Positions 26,497-34,938 of a DNA stretch of 64,000 nt are shown here, piece after piece. The stretch comes from Lysobacterales bacterium. GTDB lineage: Bacteria; Pseudomonadota; Gammaproteobacteria; Xanthomonadales; SZUA-38. Each line of letters starts with the position of its first letter. Position 1 is the first letter of the stretch. The notes below the pieces were generated by a model that did no database searches, was not told the DNA's origin, and saw nothing but the letters and a program-made list of their open reading frames with translations. Made by a program: the position numbers and the translations under genes. The DNA lies in contig JASJDM010000015.1 in NCBI GenBank assembly GCA_030065125.1, positions 22,645-86,644 on the forward strand, in the 5' to 3' direction.

Positions 26497-27532
26497 AACG
26501 CCCAGCCCCTACATCGCCGTTGCCCTGCAGACCGCCTGCCACACGGTCAACGGCATGCCGTTGGATGATGCCCGGGCGCATCTGCTGAAAATGATCACCC
26601 GGGTGGATGAGCAGATCCGCGGCAGCAAAGCCTTTATCGGCCCCGATGCCCGGCTGTTTGTCCTGCCCGAATACTTCATGAGCGGTTTTCCCCGGGGCGA
26701 GTCGGTGGAGCACTGGGCGAAACTCGCCGCCATCGCCGACGGCGGACCGGAATACGAAGCCCTGTCCCGCTCGGCCCAGGACAACGGGGTCTACATCGCC
26801 GGCAACGCCTACGAGCTGGACGAAAACTTCCCGGGGCTGTATTTCCAGACCTGCTTTGTGATCAGCGACAGCGGCGAGCTGGTGCTGCGCTATCGCCGCC
26901 TGATTTCCATGTTTGCGCCCACCCCCCACGACCTGTGGGACCGCTACCTGGACCTGTACGGGCTGGACGGCGTCTTCCCCGTCGCTGATACCGAGCTGGG
27001 GCGGCTGGCCGCCTGCGCTTCGGAAGAGATTCTCTACCCGGAAATCTGCCGGGCTCACGCGCTGCGCGGCGCCGAGGTCATCGTTCACTCCACGGCGGAA
27101 GTTTCCAGCCCCCTGATGACGCCCAAGGACCTGGCCAAGCGGGCCCGGGCCATGGAAAACATGGCTTACCTGGTGTCCGCCAACAGCGGCGGGCTCTACG
27201 GTGGTGGCGTGCCTACCGGGTCCACCGACGGCATGTCCAAGGTGATCGACTACAAGGGACATGTGCTGGCAGAAGCCGACACCGGGGAGTCCATGTGCGC
27301 CAACGCTGAGATCAACATCGCCGCAGTGCGCCACTACCGGCAGCGGCCCGGCATGCCCAACCTGCTGGCACGCCAAAGGCTGGAACTGTTCGCGGGCGTC
27401 TACGGCGGTGAACCGGTCCACCCGAAGAACTCCCTGCTGGACGGCGACTCTTACCGGATTCCCGAACGCAAGGATTTCATTGACGTCCAGCGGGACGTGA
27501 TTCAGAGGCTGCTCGACAAAGGACGGATCTAG
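26480..27532 (+). CDS. Nitrilase-fold (CN hydrolase) protein with Lys-to-Arg change
   Basis: 350-residue carbon-nitrogen hydrolase. The catalytic Glu64 (LFVLPEYF) and Cys179 (RLAACASEEILYPEICR) are in place, but the catalytic lysine position, normally in a YRK-type motif, reads LRYRRLIS with Arg140. The closest family layout is aliphatic amidase/nitrilase. Both possible starts are GTG (26480 or 26489), overlapping the previous stop. It may hydrolyse an amide or nitrile, or be altered in activity. Followed after 15 bp by the second VOC gene. Confidence 0.85.
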   Translation: MTSVPETPSPYIAVALQTACHTVNGMPLDDARAHLLKMITRVDEQIRGSKAFIGPDARLFVLPEYFMSGFPRGESVEHWAKLAAIADGGPEYEALSRSAQDNGVYIAGNAYELDENFPGLYFQTCFVISDSGELVLRYRRLISMFAPTPHDLWDRYLDLYGLDGVFPVADTELGRLAACASEEILYPEICRAHALRGAEVIVHSTAEVSSPLMTPKDLAKRARAMENMAYLVSANSGGLYGGGVPTGSTDGMSKVIDYKGHVLAEADTGESMCANAEINIAAVRHYRQRPGMPNLLARQRLELFAGVYGGEPVHPKNSLLDGDSYRIPERKDFIDVQRDVIQRLLDKGRI

Positions 27533-27547
27533 GGGAGGCAGCTGCCC

Positions 27548-28450
27548 ATGTTCAAGTCCATTCTCATGGTCACCATCCTGGTATTGGATCCCGGTGAGGT
27601 GGCGGACAGCTACCAGCAGCACCTCAACTACCAGGTGGTGGGTCGCGGCACGATTTCCGCCCCCCTGGCCGGCTCCTGGGATGCCCCGGCGGTGACCGGA
27701 TCAGACTTCGTACTGATGCAACCCGAGAGCGGTGAGCCGGTATACCTCCGATTCATCGAGACCGACGACCTGCGCAACTACCAGCCGCTGCGCACCGAGG
27801 GCTGGAACGCGGTGGAAATCCTGGTGGAGGATCCGGACCGGATGGCGGAACGGCTCGGGGCCAGTAAAGATTTTCAGGTTATCGGGCCGCCGGCTTATCT
27901 CACCGACCAGAACAACATCCGGGCCATGCAGGCCATCGGTCCGGGTAATGAGCTGCTCTACCTGACCCGCATCTCCGATCCGTCGAAATCCGGCTTCGGC
28001 CTGCTGGGGGCCACCAGCTTCGTGGACCGGGTGTTCATCATGGTGGTGGGTGCCCGGGAGCTGGAACCCCTGGCTGACTTCTACGGGGAGCTGGGCAACC
28101 GGGTGGTGGGGCCATTCCCCTACCGGGTCAGCGTGCTGTCACGCAGCTATGGCCTGCCCCCGGGCACGCTGTACGACCTGAAGATCGCGGTGCTGTCCAA
28201 CCGCTTCCTGATCGAGCTGGACGATTATCCGGACCAGGTGGAACCTCGCGACCGCGGACCCGGTGAACTGCCGCCCGGGGTCGCCATGGTGACCTTCGAG
28301 GTGGAAGATCTGGACGCGCTGAACCTGCCGTGGCAGTCACCGCCCAGCCTGCGCCAGGTGGCGCCCTACGCCGGCCGCCGCAGCGCCACGGCCATCGGTC
28401 CCGCCGGCGAGTTCATTGAACTGGTGGAAGCGGACGCGTCCGCCCAATGA
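27548..28450 (+). CDS. Two-domain VOC protein, paralogue of the 15719-16588 gene
   Basis: 300 residues with two VOC modules. It shares GWNAVEILVED, the IGPP turn and IRAMQAIGPGNELLYLTRI with the protein at 15719-16588. Metal ligands look poorer still: the first strand (MVTILVLDP) and third-strand site (RVFIMVVGA) lack His, leaving Glu in RFIETD and LIELDD. An AGGGGAGG ribosome site precedes the ATG. It is 5' of an MFS carrier and 3' of the nitrilase-fold gene. Two such divergent copies in one cluster suggest a shared ligand rather than standard dioxygenase chemistry. Confidence 0.82.
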   Translation: MFKSILMVTILVLDPGEVADSYQQHLNYQVVGRGTISAPLAGSWDAPAVTGSDFVLMQPESGEPVYLRFIETDDLRNYQPLRTEGWNAVEILVEDPDRMAERLGASKDFQVIGPPAYLTDQNNIRAMQAIGPGNELLYLTRISDPSKSGFGLLGATSFVDRVFIMVVGARELEPLADFYGELGNRVVGPFPYRVSVLSRSYGLPPGTLYDLKIAVLSNRFLIELDDYPDQVEPRDRGPGELPPGVAMVTFEVEDLDALNLPWQSPPSLRQVAPYAGRRSATAIGPAGEFIELVEADASAQ

Positions 28451-28454
28451 TCGC

Positions 28455-29822
28455 GTGACCCGGGGTAACAGCGCCGCCGACACACCCCTGCCGCTGTCCC
28501 TGTGCGCCGGCTGGGGCCTGGGCACCCTGGGCATCTCGGTAATGTTCAACACCACCGGGATTCTGATGCAGCGTTACGCCACCGACTACCTGGGCATCGC
28601 CGCCGCTACCTGGGGCACCATCTACCTGGCCGCCAAACTGTATGACGCGGTCACCGACCCGCTCATGGGCATGGCGTCCGACCGCACCCGCAGCCGCCTG
28701 GGAAGGCGCCGGCCCTACCTGCTGTGGGGCGGGCTGCTGTGCGCGGTGGCCTTTATCGCCCTGTTCCACGCGCCCGGCGCAACCGGAAACAGTCAGGCCA
28801 TACTGGTCCTCACCCTGCTGATGCTGCTGTACTCCACCGGCTACACCATCTTCAATGTCCCGTACATGGCCATGCCGGCAGAGATGAGCCGGGACTACGA
28901 CGACCGCAGCCGGCTGGTGTCCTTCCGGGTCTACGCCATCGGCTTCGGCACCATCGTCGGCGTGTCGGTGGCGCCATGGCTGGTGCGCCTGTTCGGCGGC
29001 GGCCAGCCCGGCCACCACGCCATGGCCTGGATCCTGGGCGGCGTCATCGCCCTGGCCACCGTGGGCAGCTTTTTCCTGACCGCCCGGGCGCCGGCCACCC
29101 GCCACGTGCAGCGTGAAGATATCGGCTTCGGTCAGCGCATGGCCATGCTGCTGGAGAACCGCCCTTTCCTGCTGCTGCTCAGCGTCAAATGCCTGCAGCT
29201 GGCGGGGCTGGCCCTGAACCAGGCCGTGCTGGTGTACTTCATGGTGCACGTGCTGCAGCGCGGCTACGGATTCCTCGGCCTGTACGGCCTGATTGCCAGC
29301 CTGGGCATCCTGCTGGCCAACCCGGGCTGGTTGTGGCTGTCGCGCCAGCTTGGAAAGAAGCGGGTCTACATTGTCGCCTCGTTCCTTTACAGCCTGCTGA
29401 TGATCAGCTGGCTCTGGTCCGGCCCCGGTGAGCCGGTGTGGTTGATCCTCCTGCGCGGCTTCCTGCTGGGCTGCGGCTCCGGCGGCCTGCTGCTGATGGG
29501 TCAGGCCATGCTGCCCGATGCCATCGGGCATGATTCCGCGCGCTCCGGCCTGCGCCGGGAGGGCATCCTGGCCGGCTTTTACACCACCGCCGAGAAACTG
29601 GCGGGCGCCCTGGGCGGTGCCATTTCGGGCTGGTACCTGGGCCTGATGGGATACGTCTCCTCCACCCGGGGTGCGGAGGTCCAGCCCGACAGCGCCATCC
29701 AGGCCATCTACTGGTCCATGTCCATCTGGCCGGCGGTACTGACCTTGATCAGCTGTGCAGTTTTGCTGTTCTATGACCTGGACCGTGCAAAAGTCACGGC
29801 CCATCAACAGGCATCGCCATAA
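28455..29822 (+). CDS. MFS transporter, glycoside-pentoside-hexuronide (MelB-like) type
   Basis: About 455 residues, 12 membrane segments. KLYDAVTDPLMGMASDRTRSRLGRRRPYLLWGG is the GPH signature around helices 2-3, carrying the cation-binding aspartate region. The GTG at 28455, 4 bp after the VOC stop, is preferred to an ATG at 28416 that lies inside the VOC gene. GPH carriers move sugars or other small organics by sodium or proton symport; in catabolic clusters they often import non-sugar substrates, so no sugar is implied. Confidence 0.88.
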   Translation: MTRGNSAADTPLPLSLCAGWGLGTLGISVMFNTTGILMQRYATDYLGIAAATWGTIYLAAKLYDAVTDPLMGMASDRTRSRLGRRRPYLLWGGLLCAVAFIALFHAPGATGNSQAILVLTLLMLLYSTGYTIFNVPYMAMPAEMSRDYDDRSRLVSFRVYAIGFGTIVGVSVAPWLVRLFGGGQPGHHAMAWILGGVIALATVGSFFLTARAPATRHVQREDIGFGQRMAMLLENRPFLLLLSVKCLQLAGLALNQAVLVYFMVHVLQRGYGFLGLYGLIASLGILLANPGWLWLSRQLGKKRVYIVASFLYSLLMISWLWSGPGEPVWLILLRGFLLGCGSGGLLLMGQAMLPDAIGHDSARSGLRREGILAGFYTTAEKLAGALGGAISGWYLGLMGYVSSTRGAEVQPDSAIQAIYWSMSIWPAVLTLISCAVLLFYDLDRAKVTAHQQASP

Positions 29823-29846
29823 GGGCGGAATACACCGGAGACCCCC

Positions 29847-30974
29847 ATGGAGCGAAACCCAAGCCATGCCATGCAGGCCCAGCCCAACGCTGACGAACGC
29901 GCCCGCCAGGGCTTTGTGCTGGCCCTGAAAAAGCAGGTTGGCGGACGGCTGCGTCCCCTGATCCGAAACGTCTACCGGGAACGGGCGGCACCAGCCTTCG
30001 AAAAGCGTCACGGCCGGACGCCGACGGACGAAGCTGACATGGCCGAAGCGCTGTATGCCGATGACCTGTACCAGACCTGGTGCCGACTGGCCCGCACGGC
30101 CCAGGAGATGATGTGGGACGCCGTGGCGGCTCCCATGACGCGGCAGCGGGACGAGTCGGCCGCCCGCTTCAGAGAGCTTACGCAATCGCCCAACGGATCC
30201 CTGGAGCAAAATCCCGAACTGGTGCCCCCCAGGGCCCTGGCACGCATCGACATTCACCTCCAGCCCGGAGGCTACCTGAGAGACGAAGGGCCCGACGACA
30301 CCATTGCCGGCAGCCTGTACGAGGCCGGCGGCGCCCTGTATTCCCAGGGTGAAGGGATCGGCACCGGCGTCAGCAAGGCAGACGTTGTAATGGGGTTCCT
30401 GGGCGAGCAATTCCCCGGCTTCTCTCCTGAGCGGATCCTGGACATGGGCTGCTCCGCAGGATCCTCCTCAGTCCCCTACGCACTGGCCCTGCCCCATGCC
30501 GAGGTCCATGCCATCGACGTGGGTGCCGGCCTGCTGCGCTACGCCCACGCGCGCGCCGAAGCGCTCGGCGCAACGGTTCATTTTCATCAGAGGGACGTCT
30601 GCGCAAGCGGGTTCGACGACGGCACCTTCGACCTGGTGGTGTCCCACAACCTGATGCATGAATTGTCCGCCCTGGACCAGGCGCGGATGATCCGCGAGTC
30701 CTTTCGCCTGCTGCGGGCCGGTGGCATCGTGATCCACCAGGACGTTCCCCTGCGCTACGAGCATATCCCGCCCCTGGACCGGGTCATCTTCGGCTGGGAC
30801 AAGTATTTCAACGGCGAGCCTTACTGGGACGAGTACGCACGCAACGACGGTCACAAGATGCTGCGCGACGCGGGGTTCCAGGAGCAGTCGATCCAGGTCA
30901 CCACCCTGGAACAGGGCGACGGCAGTTTCCGCTGGCATGTACTGGCCGCCCGCAAGGAGGAATCCGAATCATGA
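29847..30974 (+). CDS. SAM-dependent class I methyltransferase
   Basis: 375 residues: an N-terminal helical region of about 190 residues, then a Rossmann methyltransferase domain with motif I ILDMGCSAGSSS (about 197-208), the acidic end of strand 2 in HAIDVGAGLL, DLVVSHNLMHEL (motif IV) and LLRAGGIVIHQDVP. An upstream GGAGA precedes the ATG. The helical N-terminal part is unusual for small-molecule methyltransferases. The next gene, encoding a small coiled-coil protein, overlaps by 4 bp. Acceptor unknown. Confidence 0.88.
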   Translation: MERNPSHAMQAQPNADERARQGFVLALKKQVGGRLRPLIRNVYRERAAPAFEKRHGRTPTDEADMAEALYADDLYQTWCRLARTAQEMMWDAVAAPMTRQRDESAARFRELTQSPNGSLEQNPELVPPRALARIDIHLQPGGYLRDEGPDDTIAGSLYEAGGALYSQGEGIGTGVSKADVVMGFLGEQFPGFSPERILDMGCSAGSSSVPYALALPHAEVHAIDVGAGLLRYAHARAEALGATVHFHQRDVCASGFDDGTFDLVVSHNLMHELSALDQARMIRESFRLLRAGGIVIHQDVPLRYEHIPPLDRVIFGWDKYFNGEPYWDEYARNDGHKMLRDAGFQEQSIQVTTLEQGDGSFRWHVLAARKEESES

Positions 30975-31297
30975 CCGAGAGCTTTGGAGGCGACCCCCTT
31001 GAGCGGGCCGGCAAAGCGCCGGTGTTTTTCAGTGACCCGGCCATCGATCGCCTGTTCAACATGGTGATGGTCCTGGCCGAAGAGCTGTCGGTGGCCCGGG
31101 AGCGCGTGGACACCCTGGAGCGCCTGTTGGTGGAAAACAAACTGCTCGCCCCCGATGCAGTCGACAGCTATACGCCGGACGAGGCCGGTCGCAAACGCCG
31201 GTCGGATGCGCAACAGGACCTGGTCGCCCGGCTGCTGGCTGGAATCGAGGGAGAGATGTCCGGAATGAATGCTTCCACGGGCGGGGACCAGGGATGA
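30971..31297 (+). CDS. Small coiled-coil protein of unknown function
   Basis: 108 residues with no recognised family. A central heptad-like stretch (LFNMVMVLAEELSVARERVDTLERLLVENKL split over about 28-58) predicts a coiled coil. The C-terminus is charged. It starts in the ATGA at the methyltransferase stop, so it is translationally coupled and may be a partner or oligomerisation subunit of the methyltransferase. The 132 bp after it contain no gene. Confidence 0.7.
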   Translation: MTESFGGDPLERAGKAPVFFSDPAIDRLFNMVMVLAEELSVARERVDTLERLLVENKLLAPDAVDSYTPDEAGRKRRSDAQQDLVARLLAGIEGEMSGMNASTGGDQG

Positions 31298-31429
31298 GGT
31301 GTCGGACGGATACACCGTGGATAACGCCCACCATATACATGGCGGTGGAAGCCATGGACCGGGTAAGAACACGACAAGCCGAATCGCGATAGACTGCCTC
31401 TGAATGAACCACGATCCCCAGACTGGTTG

Positions 31430-33229
31430 ATGGAACGGACAACTGGATCTGATCCGCTGATGTCTGATGACTGGCGGGAAACCCTGCTGCAGCAGGGGCG
31501 AAACGTCATGCTCGGCCTGTTGGCCTTTAGCGTGATCATGGTTTCGACGCCCCTGGCAAGAAGCACGGAGCTGCGGATCGCGGGCGTGGGGCTCTGCATC
31601 CTGTTGCTGGCCGCCTTCTGGCTGTCACGACCCGCCATGCCCCAGCGCGTGCGCGCCGCGGCCGTCATCGGCGTAATGCCTTTGGGCGCACTGGGGTTTT
31701 ATCCGGTAATCGGCTTCAACCCGGGAACCGTTCTTGCCATAGCCCTGTCCCTGGTCCTGGCAGGCCTGTTGCTGGGGCGGAACGCCATTGTCTACCTGGT
31801 GGCCATCATGGTGGTGTACCTCTTGACGCTCTCGGCGTTGCTGTGGACAGGAATGTGGACAGGCCCACTCATGCTGGAAGTGGACCGAGGCAGCCCCCAG
31901 GTTTGGCTGAGAACCACATTGGTATCGGTGGTTTTCTGGGCGGGAATATCCTTTTCCGTGCTGTTCGTGGTCAATACCCTGGAAGGGACTTCCCGGCGCC
32001 GTCAGCAGGCCCTGCTGGAAAAAGAGGCAGCCCTGGAAGACCTGAAGAAAGAGCAGGTGCAGCGCCAGGCGGCGGAAAATGCCCGCCGGGACGCGGAAAT
32101 CCTCGCCCAGCAGGCGCAAAAACTGGATGCCCTGGGTCAGCTGGCCGCCGGGGTTGCCCATGATTTCAATAACGCGCTGTTGGTGATCCAGGGCTGGACC
32201 GAGTTTCTCAGGGACCCCAAATCGCCTGAGCAGCGGGACAAAGCCATCAACGCAATCGCCGAGGCAACGGAGCACGCTGAGGAACTGGCCCAGCAGCTGC
32301 TGACCTTTGGGCGAAAAGAACTGCGCGCACCCGAGGTCATTGACCTGACCGACGTGGTGGATTCGTCCATGAAGACACTGTCGCGAGTGCTGGCGCCCAA
32401 CCTGGTGGTTCGGACCACTATGACCCCCGAAGGGCACGTCTTCGCGGATCGATCACAGCTGCAGCAGTTGATCTACAACCTGGTGTTGAACGCGCGAGAT
32501 GCCGTATCTGACCGGGGGCAGATCGATATTCGCACTTCCATTGCCGAAGCTCTTCCCACCCACGTCAGTGAGGCGTCAGCCGGGAAGGGACCCTGGGTCG
32601 TACTGGAGGTCGAGGACAACGGCAGCGGCATCAGCCCCGCCATTCTCGATCGTATTTTCGAGCCGTTTTTCACCACCAAGGAGGTTGGTAAGGGAACCGG
32701 TCTCGGCCTGTCGACCGTGTTTGGAATCGTCCAGCAAAGCGGTGGACACATCAACGTACAAAGCGGCCTCAACCAGGGCAGCTGTTTCAGAATTTACCTG
32801 CCGGCACGGCAGCCCGCCCCGGGGACTGCCCGGAAAAAACCCGTCGCCAGACCAAAGGTGTCGGGCGCGCGGATCCTGGTGGTGGAGGACGATCCCCTGG
32901 CTCGTGACCTGCTGTGTGTCAGCCTGCGTGATGCCGGCTACGAGATCGCCGAAGCGGCCGACGGCAACGAAGCGCTTACCCTGTTGGGAAAGCAATCGTT
33001 CGACCTGCTGTGTTCCGACGCCGTGTTTCCCGGCGCGCCCCTCCTCGAGGTGATCAGGGTTTTCGAACAGGCCTCCCCGGAAGCGCCGGTCCTGATCTGC
33101 TCCGGCTACGTGCCGGAAGACCTGGCCATCGACGGCATTGCCAGCGGCCAGTACGCTTTTCTGCCCAAGCCCTTTACGGCCAGCGAACTGGTCCACCGAA
33201 TCGAGGAGCTGCTGACCGTCGGCGACTGA
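31430..33229 (+). CDS. Hybrid sensor histidine kinase with C-terminal receiver
   Basis: About 599 residues. Five or six hydrophobic segments (about 25-170) form a membrane input region with no periplasmic domain. A short coiled coil precedes the HisKA domain, with phospho-accepting His244 in [14 protein letters not shown]. The HATPase has [35 protein letters not shown]. The receiver has Asp530 in LLCSDAVFP and KPFTASEL. The AHDFNN motif marks the HK4-like class. No response regulator with an output domain is adjacent. Start may be ATG at 31430 or 31460. Confidence 0.92.
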   Translation: MERTTGSDPLMSDDWRETLLQQGRNVMLGLLAFSVIMVSTPLARSTELRIAGVGLCILLLAAFWLSRPAMPQRVRAAAVIGVMPLGALGFYPVIGFNPGTVLAIALSLVLAGLLLGRNAIVYLVAIMVVYLLTLSALLWTGMWTGPLMLEVDRGSPQVWLRTTLVSVVFWAGISFSVLFVVNTLEGTSRRRQQALLEKEAALEDLKKEQVQRQAAENARRDAEILAQQAQKLDALGQLAAGVAHDFNNALLVIQGWTEFLRDPKSPEQRDKAINAIAEATEHAEELAQQLLTFGRKELRAPEVIDLTDVVDSSMKTLSRVLAPNLVVRTTMTPEGHVFADRSQLQQLIYNLVLNARDAVSDRGQIDIRTSIAEALPTHVSEASAGKGPWVVLEVEDNGSGISPAILDRIFEPFFTTKEVGKGTGLGLSTVFGIVQQSGGHINVQSGLNQGSCFRIYLPARQPAPGTARKKPVARPKVSGARILVVEDDPLARDLLCVSLRDAGYEIAEAADGNEALTLLGKQSFDLLCSDAVFPGAPLLEVIRVFEQASPEAPVLICSGYVPEDLAIDGIASGQYAFLPKPFTASELVHRIEELLTVGD

Positions 33230-33288
33230 GCCCTTGGTCAGAAAAATGAACCGCGGCTCTTGGCCTGCCCCACTGCTGGCGGGTTTTA

Positions 33289-34938
33289 CTAGATCAGCCC
33301 GGCGGCCCGAAGCCAGCCGCCCGGCTTTACGGGCAGCTCACGCCAGGGGCGTTTGCCGCAGGTCTGACGGCTGATTTCCGCCAGTGGGTCGTCGCTGACC
33401 AGGAACCATTTGCAGGTGCCGTCAAACTCGGCCATGGCCTGATTCAGCGAAACCAGTCCGACGGACGCCAACGCTTCCGCCAGTGCGCCGGCGGACCAGA
33501 TTCGCTCCAGCAACCGCTGGTTCAGCGTGGCACCGTCCACGGCTGGCTGACCAGGCAGCGCCTGGCCCGGTTCGGCCTGGTACCAGGGATGGAACAGCTG
33601 GCGCTGGTACAGCATCGCCCAGATTTTGACCAGGTGGCTGCCGTCAGCGGCAGGCTCCAGGTCCGCGGTTTCGCGCTTCAGGTCCACCTGGCTGGCCAGC
33701 GCCGGACCATCTACCGGGTTGATCAGGACCAGCCGGGATACCCGCTTGCCCAGCAGGCCGCCAATGGCAGCGGAACGGCCCCAGGCCATGACATCACACT
33801 GTTCCACCGAGCGCTCATCCAGCATCTGCGCCAGGGCGGCCGCGGCCTGCTCCAGGTAATCGCCGTCTCCGGGAACCAGGGACTGACCATGCCCGGGCAG
33901 GTCCGGGACCAGTACCCAGCGCGCCGCCGACATGATCTCCACGTGGCCGGACAGGGCCTGGCCCGACTCACCCAGGTCATGCAGCAGCAGCAGCGGCTTG
34001 CCGGCACCGGCTTCACGCAGGTGAAGCTGGCCGGCCGCAGTGTCCACGAATCGGAAATCCCCCGCGCGGTCCCCCAGGGTGCCCGCGCCCACGGTCTCGA
34101 GGCCTGCGCTCATGAGTGAGGAATCCACCGCAGACTGCAGTCCAGCGAGGCGGTCCTCCATGGCTGGCCCACAGTGCTGCATGTGGAAATGTTCCGGCCA
34201 CGGCATCTCGTCGAAGCGGTCGGTGTAGGGCTTCAGGATGCTGCCCTCCCAGCGCATGATGGTGGTGGGCGCGGTCACGCCCAGCAGCCGTTCCTTTTTT
34301 TCGTTATTGAATGCCGCGCGGTAGGCCCGGTCATAGTCCGGACCGGCCTCCAGGTAGCAGCGGGCCATGGCGTGGCTGGCGGCCGCGCTGATGGCACCCT
34401 GGGCCAGTCGGTGTTCCGGCTCCCGGCGGTGCCAGGGAAAAAACAGCATCAGGTCCCGAGCCACGGCCCACAGCCGCATCAGGTGCGCACCATTGTCTTC
34501 CACGGACAAATCGGGAAAGTAGTCGTGGACGATGGCCTCCCGGTCGTCGTCGGTGAAATCCGCCGCGTTGTCGAGGATCAGGCAGGCCACGTGCTCGGTG
34601 CAGGTCTTGGCATACTCAATGGCGATCTGGGCTCCGGTGGCGGTGCCGTAGAACCCGGCCTTGGTAATGCCCAGCCCCGACCGGAACCGATCCAGCGCGT
34701 CGATGTAGGGCAACAGGTCATCTCCCGGCATCCCCAGCGGGTCTGACTGCCCGTAACCCGGCGTGTCCGGCGCGATGACGGTGGCGCGGTCAGCCAGGGC
34801 CAGCATCAGCGGCACCATGGCCGCCGAGGACATGGGAGAGGCATGCAGCATGATCAGCGGCGGCCCGGCGCCGGCCGCTCGAAAGTGTATGCGGCGCGGC
34901 TCCACCGCGGAGCCAATATTGACGTAGCCCCGGCGCAT
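33289..34938 (-). CDS. Tandem alpha/beta-hydrolase protein with split catalytic residues
   Basis: 549 residues made of two alpha/beta-hydrolase domains (about 1-270 and 295-549). Both halves share a motif around LWAVARDLMLFFPWHRREPEH and IWAMLYQRQLFHPWYQAEPGQ, so the protein arose by duplication. The first half has a nucleophile elbow GTATG (98-102), with Ala100 where Ser is expected, but keeps histidines near its end (EHFHMQH). The second half has Ser389 in WGRSAAIG but no His near its C-terminus. It begins immediately after the stop of the FAD-oxidase gene. A composite or non-hydrolytic function is possible. Confidence 0.85.
   Translation of the reverse strand: MRRGYVNIGSAVEPRRIHFRAAGAGPPLIMLHASPMSSAAMVPLMLALADRATVIAPDTPGYGQSDPLGMPGDDLLPYIDALDRFRSGLGITKAGFYGTATGAQIAIEYAKTCTEHVACLILDNAADFTDDDREAIVHDYFPDLSVEDNGAHLMRLWAVARDLMLFFPWHRREPEHRLAQGAISAAASHAMARCYLEAGPDYDRAYRAAFNNEKKERLLGVTAPTTIMRWEGSILKPYTDRFDEMPWPEHFHMQHCGPAMEDRLAGLQSAVDSSLMSAGLETVGAGTLGDRAGDFRFVDTAAGQLHLREAGAGKPLLLLHDLGESGQALSGHVEIMSAARWVLVPDLPGHGQSLVPGDGDYLEQAAAALAQMLDERSVEQCDVMAWGRSAAIGGLLGKRVSRLVLINPVDGPALASQVDLKRETADLEPAADGSHLVKIWAMLYQRQLFHPWYQAEPGQALPGQPAVDGATLNQRLLERIWSAGALAEALASVGLVSLNQAMAEFDGTCKWFLVSDDPLAEISRQTCGKRPWRELPVKPGGWLRAAGLI

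Noticed and set aside
28413..30410. Long minus-strand open frame of 665 codons
   Set aside because: Antisense to the well-supported MFS and methyltransferase genes; composition is Gln/Gly/His-rich low complexity as expected for an antisense frame in GC-rich DNA.
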